Below, piece after piece: positions 1-8,216 of a stretch of 64,000 bases of DNA. The stretch comes from Brevibacillus migulae (lineage in GTDB: Bacteria; Bacillota; Bacilli; Brevibacillales; Brevibacillaceae). Each line of letters opens with the position of its first letter. Positions within the stretch are counted from its first letter, which is position 1. Under the pieces are notes generated by a model. That model was not told the origin of the DNA. It saw nothing but the letters and a program-made list of their open reading frames with translations, and did not search any database. The translations under genes were made by a program, and so were the position numbers. The DNA lies in contig NZ_SDKD01000001.1 of the NCBI RefSeq assembly GCF_004521915.1, forward strand, positions 310,001-374,000. Direction: 5' to 3'.

Positions 1-357
1 ACGGTCTATTACGACAACATCAAAAAGGGCAACTATCAGGTGGCGCGGATGGGCTGGACGGGAGATTTTAACGATCCGATCAACTTTCTGGAGATTTTCC
101 GCGACAAAGGCGGCAACAACCATACAGGCTGGAGCGACCCGCGCTTCACGGACCTTTTGGCAAAGTCGTCAAGGGAAGGGGATGCCAAAAAACGCAAGGC
201 CATCCTGCGTGAGGCTGAACAGGTTCTGATGGAAGGCATGCCGGTGATCCCCTTTTACTTCAAAACGACCGTGTATGCGAAGAATCCTTCCTTGAAAGAG
301 GTAGTAATTTCGGGGCTCGGCAATGCCCAGTACAAATGGGCTTATTTTGGTCGATAA
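1..357 (+). CDS. Peptide ABC transporter substrate-binding protein, C-terminal part
   Basis: This is the last 118 codons of a family 5 extracellular solute-binding protein (OppA/DppE type), which captures oligopeptides outside the membrane and delivers them to an ABC permease. The frame is open from base 1, so the start lies outside the window. The segment around MGWTGDFNDPINFLE, the following WSDPRFTDLL and the late PVIPFYF are typical of the C-terminal lobe of this family. A hairpin terminator follows 48 bp after the stop, so it is the last gene of its transcript. The exact peptide or nickel specificity cannot be read from this fragment. Confidence 0.85.
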   Translation, partial: TVYYDNIKKGNYQVARMGWTGDFNDPINFLEIFRDKGGNNHTGWSDPRFTDLLAKSSREGDAKKRKAILREAEQVLMEGMPVIPFYFKTTVYAKNPSLKEVVISGLGNAQYKWAYFGR

Positions 358-404
358 GAATTTAGTAAATTCTCCGATATAAGAGCAACTAAGCTCCGCA
401 AAAG

Positions 405-426
405 ACTTGGCGTAGCCAAGTTTTTT
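405..426 (+). terminator. Rho-independent terminator of the peptide-binding gene
   Basis: A 7-bp stem ACTTGGC/GCCAAGT with a GTA loop is followed by six T. The wider segment 392-433 resembles 44004-44040, so it belongs to a dispersed terminator-like sequence family. Confidence 0.8.
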
Positions 427-453
427 CTAAAAATATTTTCCGCACTAAAATGA

Positions 454-495
454 AAACCGTGAACGCATGCAAATCAATTGCTTGCTTCACGGTTT
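454..495 (-). terminator. Hairpin at the 3' end of fnr
   Basis: A 10-bp inverted repeat AAACCGTGAA/TTCACGGTTT with a 22-nt loop lies just after the fnr stop codon. On the minus strand it is followed by TTCATTTTAG, so it probably terminates fnr and insulates it from the convergent peptide-binding gene. Confidence 0.6.
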
Positions 496-503
496 CTTTG
501 TGA

Positions 504-1208
504 TTACATCTGACAGATTTCTGGCGGGCAATCGTCGCAGAAGATCGCTTCCTTCAGGTAATCCAGGTCTTTGATCAACAGATGGCCTTGCGGTAACAGT
601 TCAATCACGTCCAATTTCTTCAGATCAGAAAGCATGCGATTCACGCTTTCGCGGGTGAGGCCAATGAATTGGGCCAGATCACGGTTGGTCAGGGATAAGT
701 TGATATAAATGCCGTCATCACGCTTTTCTCCGTATGTGTTGCACATACGGATCAGCGTGGAGTAAAGCGCACCGATTTTTCCGTTCAGCAGCAGATCGCG
801 GAACTTGGATTGCATGCGGCGGTTCATGACCCCCATCCAGCGCAAAAATTCTACGCAGTATTCCCCATTGCCCATGAGCAGCTTTTCCAGCGCACTGCGC
901 GGAATCGCACTGACTTCACCGGGCTCCAGCATCGTTGCCGTATTCGTATACGGGACGTTTGGTTCAAACAAACCTGCCAAACCTACCAGCTCACCTTGGC
1001 CAAATACCTGGAGCGTCAACTCTTTCCCATCCACGGTTGTTTTGGTTACCTTTACCTGTCCCTTGTCGAGTAAATACAAATAATCGGCTTGATCTCCATC
1101 TATATAGAGGACAGAACCTACTGCCACTTTTTTCTTCGTTCCAAGTTGTTCCAGCTGAGTCAGAAACTCAGGAGATACCTGTTCAATAAAAGATAAATGT
1201 TTGATCAA
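504..1208 (-). CDS. fnr: Fnr, oxygen-sensing Crp/Fnr-family regulator of anaerobic genes
   Basis: A 234-residue regulator: N-terminal cyclic-nucleotide-binding-like beta-roll (about 15-110), dimer helix, and C-terminal winged helix (TNRDLAQFIGLTRESVNRM). The tail carries Cys224, Cys227 and Cys232 in the CX2CX4C pattern that ligates the [4Fe-4S] cluster of Bacillus subtilis Fnr, and Asp138 in FRDLLL matches the aspartate reported there as fourth ligand. It should activate genes when oxygen is low. The start is put at TTG 1208 because GGGAGGTG lies 7 nt upstream; the frame stays open 40 codons further to an ATG at 1328, but that one has no ribosome site and would cover the promoter. It is divergent from the oxidoreductase operon it probably controls. 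Confidence 0.92.
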   Translation of the reverse strand: MIKHLSFIEQVSPEFLTQLEQLGTKKKVAVGSVLYIDGDQADYLYLLDKGQVKVTKTTVDGKELTLQVFGQGELVGLAGLFEPNVPYTNTATMLEPGEVSAIPRSALEKLLMGNGEYCVEFLRWMGVMNRRMQSKFRDLLLNGKIGALYSTLIRMCNTYGEKRDDGIYINLSLTNRDLAQFIGLTRESVNRMLSDLKKLDVIELLPQGHLLIKDLDYLKEAIFCDDCPPEICQM

Positions 1209-1257
1209 TCGCTGCACCTCCCGCTCGCGTTGACTGTCGGTTCTCAAATTTCTCCTT

Positions 1258-1266
1258 ATTATAGCA
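1258..1266 (-). promoter_or_regulatory. Extended -10 promoter of fnr
   Basis: The minus strand reads TGCTATAAT, a consensus -10 with the TG extension, about 50 bp upstream of the TTG start. There is no good -35, which fits an extended -10 promoter. The position also supports the downstream TTG start, since the ATG at 1328 would lie upstream of transcription. Confidence 0.6.
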
Positions 1267-1327
1267 TGACATTGCTGGGAAAAATCGTGACATCTTTTGG
1301 ACGATGAAGGGTTTCTTTCTTTTGTCA

Positions 1328-1370
1328 TGTGAGAAATATCACAAAGCCAGGTCGGAGGAATTGGTAGAAT
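1328..1370 (+). promoter_or_regulatory. FNR-dependent promoter of the oxidoreductase operon
   Basis: The palindrome TGTGA-GAAATA-TCACA at 1328-1343 matches the Bacillus Fnr/Crp-type box. A -10 hexamer TAGAAT follows at 1365-1370. With transcription starting near 1377, the box is centred at about -41.5, the class II activator position. AGGAGG precedes the ATG at 1416. Confidence 0.82.
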
Positions 1371-1415
1371 GACATCATCAATAAGCGCGCTATGTAATCG
1401 AGGAGGTTACCTGAG

Positions 1416-2456
1416 ATGGAACATGCATTTGCTTCCAAATTCGCACGACGGGCTTTTACGATCGTATTGGTGTTATTTATCGCTTCCTTTTTAGGATCCC
1501 GTTTCTTCACGCATATCGACTTGGCCTTGTACGGCTATATGGTCGGCTCCATTGTGTTTGTGGGTGGATTTTTGTACCGTTTCATCGCGTGGGCCGATCG
1601 CCCGCCAACCAACATCATTTTGAAAAAAGGCTTGAAGCTGCTCTTCCGCAAAAGCACACCGAAAACATCTGCGGAGCATCTGGTGACATATCGCTTTATT
1701 TGGAATCGCGGCTGGTACCGCTGGACACAGCACATATTGCTCGGGTGGGGCTGTATCCTCTCCGCATTCGTAACCTTTCCGCTTGTCTTCGGCTGGATGT
1801 ATTTCACGATGGGCGACAACGGCATATACACAGTCGTATTCATGGGGATTGATCTCATGACGATTCGGGCGGATGGCTTTCTCGCGTATCTGTTTTTCAA
1901 TGCGTTGAACATCACGGCGTTCATGGTCATCGCGGGTGTGTGCATGGCGCTCTATCGCCGGATGAAAGATTTTCAGGCGCTTGCGGAGCAGACCTTCCTT
2001 TACGACCTTATGCCGCTATACCTGTTATTGTTCATCAGCATCACCGGTTTGATGCTGACGGCAAGCAACATCTTCCTGCATGGCTTCGGTCACCCGGTTA
2101 TCAGCGTCGTCCATCAGTTCTCGGTCATCGTCACCCTGCTGTATCTGCCATTTGGAAAGCTGGCACACATCCCATTTCGTCCAATGAGCGTATTTGCCCG
2201 CAACTATCGCGAGCATTATGCGGAGCGGGAAATGAAGAAATGCAAAGTCTGCGGCACAGGTTTTGTCTCGGCTGAGCAGTCGCACGACGTCATCGATGTC
2301 CTGCAAACCAATGAGATCCGTTTCAAAATGGAGGAAGGCTTCCACCTGGCCGAGCTATGTCTGCCATGCCGCCGCAAATATCGGATCTTCCGGTTTACAG
2401 GCAAACCGACACATCTAAGTCCAGCAAAGGAGGCAAACCAACATGCCAACGGATAA
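1416..2456 (+). CDS. NarI-like membrane cytochrome b subunit with C-terminal metal-binding ribbon
   Basis: A 346-residue membrane protein with about six helices (13-32, 38-58, 106-130, 159-180, 198-220, 229-251). Histidines at 106, 222, 226, 233 and 251 sit at helix edges, and the segment HPVISVVHQF...LPFGKLAH resembles the di-heme quinol-oxidising cytochrome b of the NarI/DsrM type. The last 75 residues are soluble, with two CxxC pairs (Cys276/279 and Cys315/318) that look like a zinc or iron ribbon, not usual for NarI. First gene of the FNR-controlled operon; it overlaps the catalytic-subunit gene by 14 bp. I infer that it feeds quinol electrons to the oxidoreductase. The heme ligands are assigned by pattern only. 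Confidence 0.75.
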   Translation: MEHAFASKFARRAFTIVLVLFIASFLGSRFFTHIDLALYGYMVGSIVFVGGFLYRFIAWADRPPTNIILKKGLKLLFRKSTPKTSAEHLVTYRFIWNRGWYRWTQHILLGWGCILSAFVTFPLVFGWMYFTMGDNGIYTVVFMGIDLMTIRADGFLAYLFFNALNITAFMVIAGVCMALYRRMKDFQALAEQTFLYDLMPLYLLLFISITGLMLTASNIFLHGFGHPVISVVHQFSVIVTLLYLPFGKLAHIPFRPMSVFARNYREHYAEREMKKCKVCGTGFVSAEQSHDVIDVLQTNEIRFKMEEGFHLAELCLPCRRKYRIFRFTGKPTHLSPAKEANQHANG

Positions 2457-4617
2457 ATTTTTCAAGCAAATCGCCAATAAAGTGCACCCAGGTGAAAAAC
2501 TGGTCAGCACCCATTGTTCCTATTGCGGGATGCAGTGCGGGATGAACCTTCGTGTCGATACGCATTCCAACACCATTATCGGGGTGGAGCCGCGCTACGA
2601 TTTTCCGGTGAACCTCGGGAAAATGTGTCCGAAAGGCGTAACCGCTTACCAACAAGTGAACCATCCTGACCGGATCAAACGCCCGTTGGTGCGCCGCGAT
2701 CCATCTCTGAAAGGAACGCCGGACGGGTTTGCGGAAGTTTCCTGGGAAGAGGCGCTCACCTTGGTTACCAATAAATTTAAAGAGCTGCAAGCCAGATATG
2801 GCAAGGATACGCTGTCGGTTTATTCCGGCGTGTCCATGACCAATGAAAAATGCTATCTGACCGGAAAATTTGCCCGTGTCGGACTGCAGACCCGATATGT
2901 CGATTACAATGGCCGTTTCTGCATGTCATCTGCCGCTGCAGGCTTGAACCGCAGCCTCGGCATCGACCGCGGTTCGACTGTTCCGTGGACGGATATCCAT
3001 CAGACGGATTGCCTGTTCATCGCCGGGTCCAATGCGGCGGAGTGCCATCCGACCAGCATGTTCCGCATCTGGGAGGTGCAAAAACGCGGCGGCTACCTGA
3101 TTGTCGCCGATCCACGCGAGACGCCGCTGGCTCGCCGTGCCGACATCCATCTGGATCTGCGTCCCGGCACCGACCTGGCATTGGCCAACGGGATAGTTCA
3201 TTTGCTAATCAAAAACGGCCATATCGATGAAGAATTTATCCGCAACCATACGAATGGCTTTGAGGAAACAAAGGAACTGGTTGCTTCCTTTACACCTGAA
3301 TATGTGAGTGAAATTACCGGCATTGCCGTCGAAAAAATCGTGCGTGCTGCCGAGATCTATGGGAAAGCGCCGGAAGCCATCGTGCTGTTTTGCCGCGGGA
3401 TCGAGCAGCAATCCAAAGGAACGGATAACGTGTCCGGCTATACCAATATGGCGCTGGTCACCGGAAAGATCGGCCGTCCGAAATCCGGCGTAGCGACGCT
3501 TACAGGCCAAGGAAACGGGCAAGGCGGACGCGAGCACGGACAAAAAGCCGACCAATTGCCAGGCTACCGCAAAATGGACAATCCGGAGCATGTACGCGAA
3601 GTCGCATGCCTGTGGGGAATCCCAGAAGAAGAGATGCCGCAAAAAGGCGTCTCGGCGTATGAAATGTTTCAGCTGATGCTGGATAAAACGATTCGCAGCA
3701 TGTATCTGCTGTGCTCCAATCCGGCGGTGAGCGCACCGAATCAAAATCATGTGCGTGCTGCAATGAAAAGTCTGGACTTCATGGTGTGCGCCGATTTCTA
3801 CATGTCTGAATCGGCTGAGTATGCAGACGTGATCCTGCCGGTGACGACTTGGGCGGAGGATGACGGGACGACGACCAACCTCGAGGGACGCGTGATCCGT
3901 CACCGCCAGGCACAGGAATGGTATGCCGAGTCCAAGCCGGACTGGTGGATTCAGATCGAGATCGCCAAACGCATGGGGCGTGGACAATACTTCGAGCACC
4001 TGAAAAATCCACGCGATATTTTTGACGAGCTGCGCCGCCTCTCCAAGGGAGCGACAGCTGACTACAGCGGCATCACCTATGAAAAAATCGACCAGCAGAA
4101 TGGCGTGTTTTGGCCATGCACCGATGATGGGGACCAAGGCACCCCCCACCTTTTCCTGGACAAAAAATTCAAGCATCCGGATGGCAAAGCGAAGATCTGT
4201 GCCTTGCCGTATCGTCCCCCGGCGGAAGAGCCGGATGACGAATACCCGCTGCGCCTGACCACAGGCCGTGTCGTCTATCACTACCTGTCCGGGAACCAGA
4301 CGAGACGGATTCCGTTCTTGAAAGCCATGTACCCGGATCCGCTCCTCGAGGTGCATCCAGAGACCGCGAAAAAGTACGGACTGGAGCATGGCGAGCTAGT
4401 GCTCTTGCAGACGAGACGCGGCGAAGCCAAGTACCGCGTGAAGGTGATCGCTGCGATCAGACCGGACACCGTCTTTGTTGCCTATCACTGGGGCAAGGAT
4501 GAATCGATCAATCTGCTGACGAATCCGGCCCTGGACCCATACAGCCGGATGCCGGAATTCAAGGCATGCGCGGCCAAGATCGTGAAACTGCCGAAGGAGG
4601 AACAGCTGCATGGCTAA
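2443..4617 (+). CDS. Molybdopterin oxidoreductase, NasA/NapA-like nitrate reductase catalytic subunit
   Basis: A 724-residue Mo-bis-MGD enzyme. Cys25, Cys28, Cys32 and Cys62 form the N-terminal [4Fe-4S] site. Cys160 in GRFCMSSAAAG is where NapA/NasA enzymes place the molybdenum ligand. GSNAAECHP, DPRETPLARRADIHL and GQGNGQGGREHG match assimilatory/periplasmic nitrate reductases; the C-terminal dinucleotide-binding domain contains TTGRVVYHYLSGNQTRR. There is no Tat or Sec leader, so it should be cytoplasmic. The preferred reaction is nitrate to nitrite, inferred from the Cys ligand and family likeness. No NarG, NarH or NirBD gene lies nearby. GGAGG lies 9 nt upstream of the ATG. A relative acting on another oxyanion is not excluded. 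Confidence 0.82.
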   Translation: MPTDKFFKQIANKVHPGEKLVSTHCSYCGMQCGMNLRVDTHSNTIIGVEPRYDFPVNLGKMCPKGVTAYQQVNHPDRIKRPLVRRDPSLKGTPDGFAEVSWEEALTLVTNKFKELQARYGKDTLSVYSGVSMTNEKCYLTGKFARVGLQTRYVDYNGRFCMSSAAAGLNRSLGIDRGSTVPWTDIHQTDCLFIAGSNAAECHPTSMFRIWEVQKRGGYLIVADPRETPLARRADIHLDLRPGTDLALANGIVHLLIKNGHIDEEFIRNHTNGFEETKELVASFTPEYVSEITGIAVEKIVRAAEIYGKAPEAIVLFCRGIEQQSKGTDNVSGYTNMALVTGKIGRPKSGVATLTGQGNGQGGREHGQKADQLPGYRKMDNPEHVREVACLWGIPEEEMPQKGVSAYEMFQLMLDKTIRSMYLLCSNPAVSAPNQNHVRAAMKSLDFMVCADFYMSESAEYADVILPVTTWAEDDGTTTNLEGRVIRHRQAQEWYAESKPDWWIQIEIAKRMGRGQYFEHLKNPRDIFDELRRLSKGATADYSGITYEKIDQQNGVFWPCTDDGDQGTPHLFLDKKFKHPDGKAKICALPYRPPAEEPDDEYPLRLTTGRVVYHYLSGNQTRRIPFLKAMYPDPLLEVHPETAKKYGLEHGELVLLQTRRGEAKYRVKVIAAIRPDTVFVAYHWGKDESINLLTNPALDPYSRMPEFKACAAKIVKLPKEEQLHG

Positions 4618-5179
4618 ACAGGTCTTATACATCGAAATGGAAAATTGCATCGGCTGCCGCAGCTGTCTTGCTGCTTGCACCCAATGCGGAGGTCACGATA
4701 ACCGCAATCGCAACTATGTGCTCGACGTGGATCCATTTGAAACCCGTCAAACGATTCCGCTGATGTGCCTGCACTGTGTCAATCCCGCTTGCGCCCGCAG
4801 CTGTCCGGCCCAGGCGATCCAGATCGCGGACAACGGAGCGGTGCTCTCGGCTCTGGTAGAAAAATGCATCGGCTGCCAAAACTGCACCATCGCTTGCCCA
4901 TACGGCATTCCGAAATTCGATGAGGAGCAAAACCTCATGTATAAATGCGATTTGTGCTATGACCGGTCGAAGGATGGCATTCCGCCGATGTGCGCGTCGG
5001 TCTGCCCGACCAATACGCTGCAATGGATCGACGAAAAAGAACTGGCTGAGAAACAGGCGCAGCACAAATTGGCCAATGGCAAATGGATGGCCAGCCAAAT
5101 GATCGAACCGCTGGAGAGTGAAACGAATGTAAAAATCAGCCTCCCAGGCATTTTGCAGGGGAAACAAAAGCTGTTTTAA
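4610..5179 (+). CDS. Four-cluster ferredoxin subunit (DmsB/NrfC type)
   Basis: This 189-residue protein has four cysteine groups for up to four [4Fe-4S] clusters: CIGCRSCLAAC at 13-23, CLHCVNPACARSCP, CIGCQNCTIACP, and the split CDLCYDRSKDG...CASVCP. Such subunits wire a membrane quinol oxidase to a molybdenum catalytic subunit. It has no signal peptide, so it should sit in the cytoplasm between the cytochrome b and the catalytic subunit. Its ATG overlaps the end of the catalytic gene by 8 bp, with AAGGAGG inside that gene, suggesting translational coupling. Confidence 0.88.
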   Translation: MAKQVLYIEMENCIGCRSCLAACTQCGGHDNRNRNYVLDVDPFETRQTIPLMCLHCVNPACARSCPAQAIQIADNGAVLSALVEKCIGCQNCTIACPYGIPKFDEEQNLMYKCDLCYDRSKDGIPPMCASVCPTNTLQWIDEKELAEKQAQHKLANGKWMASQMIEPLESETNVKISLPGILQGKQKLF

Positions 5180-5230
5180 AGGGAGGCGGCACGCACTGTG
5201 CGGACTAGAAATCAAAGGAGGCCAACCAGT

Positions 5231-5755
5231 ATGGAAGAGAAGCAAACGAAGATTTCCGCCCGAGACGATAACTATACCCACAATATCCATAAATCAAATG
5301 AAAGAAGCTTGGACAGACGCGGCTTTATGAAGACCATGGTAGGGGCAGCCGGACTGTTTGCCGTGTCCACTCTGCCATGGGGGGCAGTCGCTGCGAAAAA
5401 ACTGATTACCGGCGAGAACGACGCCTTTCCCACGAAAAAGATTGCAGCCGTATCTGCGCTGAAGCCGGGGGATGCGATGGAGTTTGCCTATCCAAGCGAG
5501 CATGAAGGAGCGCTCCTTGTCTGTGTGAAGGAGGGCGAATACAAGGCTTATCAAAATGCTTGTACGCACCTGAAGTGCCCCGTGTATTGGAGCAAGGAGG
5601 ACAGTGAGCTTCTATGCCCGTGTCACCATGGCAAATTCGACGTAATGACCGGCAATCCGCTGGCAGGACCGCCGCGCCGCGCTCTACCGGAAATTGAGCT
5701 GAAGGTCGAAAACGATGCGATTTATGCGATCGGAGTGAAGCCGTATGAAGCGTAG
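5231..5755 (+). CDS. Tat-exported Rieske [2Fe-2S] protein
   Basis: A 174-residue Rieske protein. SLDRRGFMKT followed by a hydrophobic stretch (residues 27-53) is a twin-arginine signal or anchor, so the Rieske domain should face outside. Cluster ligands are Cys111-x-His113 and Cys129-x-x-His132, with Cys116 and Cys131 in the disulfide positions of quinol-oxidising Rieske proteins (QcrA type). ATG 5231 is chosen because AGGAGG lies 9 nt upstream; a GTG at 5198 has nothing comparable. A QcrA-like protein inside a nitrate-reductase-type operon is unusual; it may take electrons from quinol together with the NarI-like cytochrome. Confidence 0.85.
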   Translation: MEEKQTKISARDDNYTHNIHKSNERSLDRRGFMKTMVGAAGLFAVSTLPWGAVAAKKLITGENDAFPTKKIAAVSALKPGDAMEFAYPSEHEGALLVCVKEGEYKAYQNACTHLKCPVYWSKEDSELLCPCHHGKFDVMTGNPLAGPPRRALPEIELKVENDAIYAIGVKPYEA

Positions 5756-5936
5756 CTATCGGGGGGTGCTGCTGCTTTGCCTGGTCCTGTTTTTGAATCT
5801 GCTGTTCACCCAATATACCGTCAATCTGTTTTTCGCGCAGCGCTATGAGCTGACGATCGTGCTTGCTGCCGCAAACCTGCTGACATTTCCGCTGGCTTGG
5901 TTTATCTATCGAAAGGAAAAGCGGGCCGGTCAATGA
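5745..5936 (+). CDS. Small two-helix membrane protein of the oxidoreductase operon
   Basis: A 63-residue protein with two predicted membrane helices (about 7-30 and 35-56) and a basic tail. It begins 11 bp inside the Rieske gene and lies in the operon without a gap, which argues that it is translated. I do not recognise the family. A small anchor or assembly subunit for the Rieske/cytochrome part is plausible from position alone. Confidence 0.6.
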   Translation: MKRSYRGVLLLCLVLFLNLLFTQYTVNLFFAQRYELTIVLAAANLLTFPLAWFIYRKEKRAGQ

Positions 5937-5979
5937 ACTGGCACGCTTTTTTCCGGCGATAAAAAAGGAGGAAACAAAC

Positions 5980-6294
5980 ATGAGTGCCAACATTCAGAAA
6001 GAAGACCTTACCAAACTGCTGGAGAAACTGGTAGACTATAAGATGCGCATATGGATTCAGGATCAGGCCGAGGATGCGGAGCCGCAGCAGGCGCCCATGG
6101 TAGAGCGGCATCTGGCCAAATGGGAGCTGTGCGAAGAAGGGGAGCACATCCGCCTGTTCTTCAACCATTGCCAATTTCTCGCGATTCCGATCACAGCCGG
6201 ACACATGACGATCGAAGAAAAGCCGGAGGAGATCCTCCTGACTACGGAGGATCGCAAAGGCAAATTGCTGTATACACTGGCGTTCCAAGCATAA
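5980..6294 (+). CDS. Conserved-looking 104-residue protein of the oxidoreductase operon
   Basis: A soluble 104-residue protein with no cysteines beyond one CEEG context, no signal and no recognised domain. AAAGGAGGAAACAAAC gives a strong ribosome site before ATG 5980. It lies between the Rieske/small membrane genes and mobA, so it probably belongs to the same transcript. A chaperone role like that of NarJ/NapD would fit the position, but the sequence does not show the features of those families. Function unknown. Confidence 0.65.
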   Translation: MSANIQKEDLTKLLEKLVDYKMRIWIQDQAEDAEPQQAPMVERHLAKWELCEEGEHIRLFFNHCQFLAIPITAGHMTIEEKPEEILLTTEDRKGKLLYTLAFQA

Positions 6295-6332
6295 ATGGAA
6301 CCGTTATCATTCAGAAGCACCAGGTGATGCTC

Positions 6333-6989
6333 GTGACAGAACAGAAACAACCGGACAAGGACATCGTGGCAGTGATTCTTGCAGGGGGCAAAAGCAGCCG
6401 CATGGGAACGCGCAAGGAGCTGCTGGAATGGGGAGACCGCCCGTTAATCATGCATCAGGTGGATGCGATTCGCGGTGCGGGACTTCCCTGTTTGATCGTT
6501 TGCAATCAGCAAGAGGAACTGCCCGACGAGCTGTTGGCGGCATACGATGTGCAAATCGTCGCTGACCGTGAAAGCTCCTGCGGCCCGATCACAGGCATCG
6601 TGACGGCCATGCAGACGAGAGTAGAAGAAGCACTGTTGATCTTCTCCTGTGACCTCCCTTTTTTGGAGACCAGTCATGTGTGCGAGATGATTCGTCATGT
6701 CCCCGATCTGCAGGACTGGGATGCTGTCGTGGCTTATACGCAGGACCGCCTTCATCCTTTGTTTGCCCTCTACCATCGACGGTCCCGGGAAGTCTTTGAA
6801 CAAGCGTTGGCAACAAAATCCTATCGCGTCATGACAGCGCTTGAGCGGTTGAAGGTTCTTCCGCTGCAGGAGGAATGGCTGGCAGAGGGGACGGCTACCT
6901 TTAACATGAATACACCACAAGAATATGAGACAGCATTGCGGGAATGGAGGAGAAAACATGCGCTTTCGCAGAGAGACGATCAGCGTTGA
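6333..6989 (+). CDS. mobA: MobA, molybdenum cofactor guanylyltransferase
   Basis: MobA attaches GMP from GTP to Mo-molybdopterin to make the bis-MGD cofactor needed by the catalytic subunit upstream. The N-terminal LAGGKSSRMGTRK is the nucleotidyltransferase loop and CDLPFLE is the metal-binding aspartate motif. The start is set at GTG 6333: AGGTGAT, a 7-nt match to the 16S tail, precedes it. An upstream frame extends back to 6051, but that part overlaps the preceding gene in another frame and looks non-coding. The product is 218 residues. It overlaps moeA by 32 bp. Confidence 0.9.
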   Translation: MTEQKQPDKDIVAVILAGGKSSRMGTRKELLEWGDRPLIMHQVDAIRGAGLPCLIVCNQQEELPDELLAAYDVQIVADRESSCGPITGIVTAMQTRVEEALLIFSCDLPFLETSHVCEMIRHVPDLQDWDAVVAYTQDRLHPLFALYHRRSREVFEQALATKSYRVMTALERLKVLPLQEEWLAEGTATFNMNTPQEYETALREWRRKHALSQRDDQR

Positions 6990-8202
6990 GGAAGCGAGAG
7001 AAAGACTGCTTGCGCGTGCCATGGTCATGCCGCAGGAGAGCATCGATTGGGAGGACGCGGTCGGTCGAATTGTAGCCACCGATTTGCATGCTACCTGTGC
7101 GCTGCCTCCTTTTGATCGTTCTGCCATGGATGGCTATGCGGTACGCTCCGCAGATACCGCAGGTGCTTCTCCGGAAGCGACGGTCACTCTGCGGGTCGTC
7201 GAGACAGTGCTGGCAGGCGACGTTCCCCGCAAGCAGCTGGGACCGGGTGAAGCCGCACGGATCATGACAGGCGGGATGATACCGGCTGGCGCAGACTGTG
7301 TGATCATGTTTGAGCAGACCGTCAATCCAGGAGAAGTGGCTGAGACGGTCGCTTTGAAAAAGGCGGGAAAGCCCGGTGAAAACATCATCAAACAAGCAGA
7401 AGAGGTAGCAGAGCAGCAGATCGTCCTGAAAAAGGGCGAAAGGATCAATCCTGGGACCGTAGCCGTCCTTGCGACATTTGGCTATGTCCAGGTGCCGGTC
7501 ATCCGCAAGCCGCGGATCGGCATTCTCTCTACCGGAAATGAGCTGGTCGGAGCCGATCAGCCGCTTGTCCCCGGAAAAATCCGCGACAGCAATACACCGA
7601 TGCTGTCCGCGTTGATTCGTGAGGCGGGCGGAATCCCCGTGCGTTTTCCCAGACTCCCGGATGAATACGGGCTTACCGTGCAGGAGATAGAGACGGCGAT
7701 GGCGCAAGTCGATGTCCTGATCACGACAGGCGGCGTCTCCGTAGGCGACATGGATATGGTAGCCGCTTTTGTGGATCGCGATGATGTAGAGCTATTGTTC
7801 AATCGTGTTGCCATGCGCCCCGGCAGTCCGACGACTGCTGCTGCCTATCAAGGCAAGCTGCTTTGCGGCCTTTCCGGCAATCCGGGAGCTTGCTACATCG
7901 GGTTTGAACTGTTTATCCGACCATTGCTGTACAAGCTGACCGGAAAGCCGCATGTTGAACCGCGTCAGATGCAGGCGATCCTGGCCAGCGATTATTTGAA
8001 GCCCTGTCCCTATCCGCGGTATTTGCGCGGGAAGCTGTCAGCCGTGGGAAGTACGCTATATGCCTATCCGGACGCACTGGACAAATCAGCGCCTTTATCG
8101 AGTCTGAAGGATACGGAATGCCTGATCGTGATCCCGGCAGGAGGAAGAGGCTTGCAAGCGAATGAGACAGTTACAGTAATTCCCACAGGATGGGTTTCAT
8201 GA
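6958..8202 (+). CDS. moeA: MoeA, molybdopterin molybdenumtransferase
   Basis: MoeA inserts molybdate into adenylylated molybdopterin. The 414-residue protein shows PPFDRSAMDGYAV near residue 45, the GAD and MTGG segments of domain II, ILSTGNELVG and TTGGVSVGDMDMV of the MoCF-binding domain, and FGLSGNPG-like CGLSGNPGACYIGFE in domain III. ATG 6958 follows GGAGGAGAAAAC. It is the second gene of the mobA-moeA-mobB block. No other moa genes are in the window, so pyranopterin synthesis must be encoded elsewhere. Confidence 0.93.
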   Translation: MRFRRETISVEEARERLLARAMVMPQESIDWEDAVGRIVATDLHATCALPPFDRSAMDGYAVRSADTAGASPEATVTLRVVETVLAGDVPRKQLGPGEAARIMTGGMIPAGADCVIMFEQTVNPGEVAETVALKKAGKPGENIIKQAEEVAEQQIVLKKGERINPGTVAVLATFGYVQVPVIRKPRIGILSTGNELVGADQPLVPGKIRDSNTPMLSALIREAGGIPVRFPRLPDEYGLTVQEIETAMAQVDVLITTGGVSVGDMDMVAAFVDRDDVELLFNRVAMRPGSPTTAAAYQGKLLCGLSGNPGACYIGFELFIRPLLYKLTGKPHVEPRQMQAILASDYLKPCPYPRYLRGKLSAVGSTLYAYPDALDKSAPLSSLKDTECLIVIPAGGRGLQANETVTVIPTGWVS

Positions 8203-8216
8203 GCGGAGGAAGCAGT

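Noticed and set aside
1301..1343. Control of fnr itself by the 1328 FNR box
   Set aside because: At the matching distance on the minus strand the hexamer is CATCGT, a poor -10, and a good extended -10 lies elsewhere (1258-1266). Weak effects are possible but not supported.
3205..4389. A 394-codon minus-strand frame
   Set aside because: Shadow of the molybdopterin oxidoreductase gene; no ribosome site and no recognisable motif.
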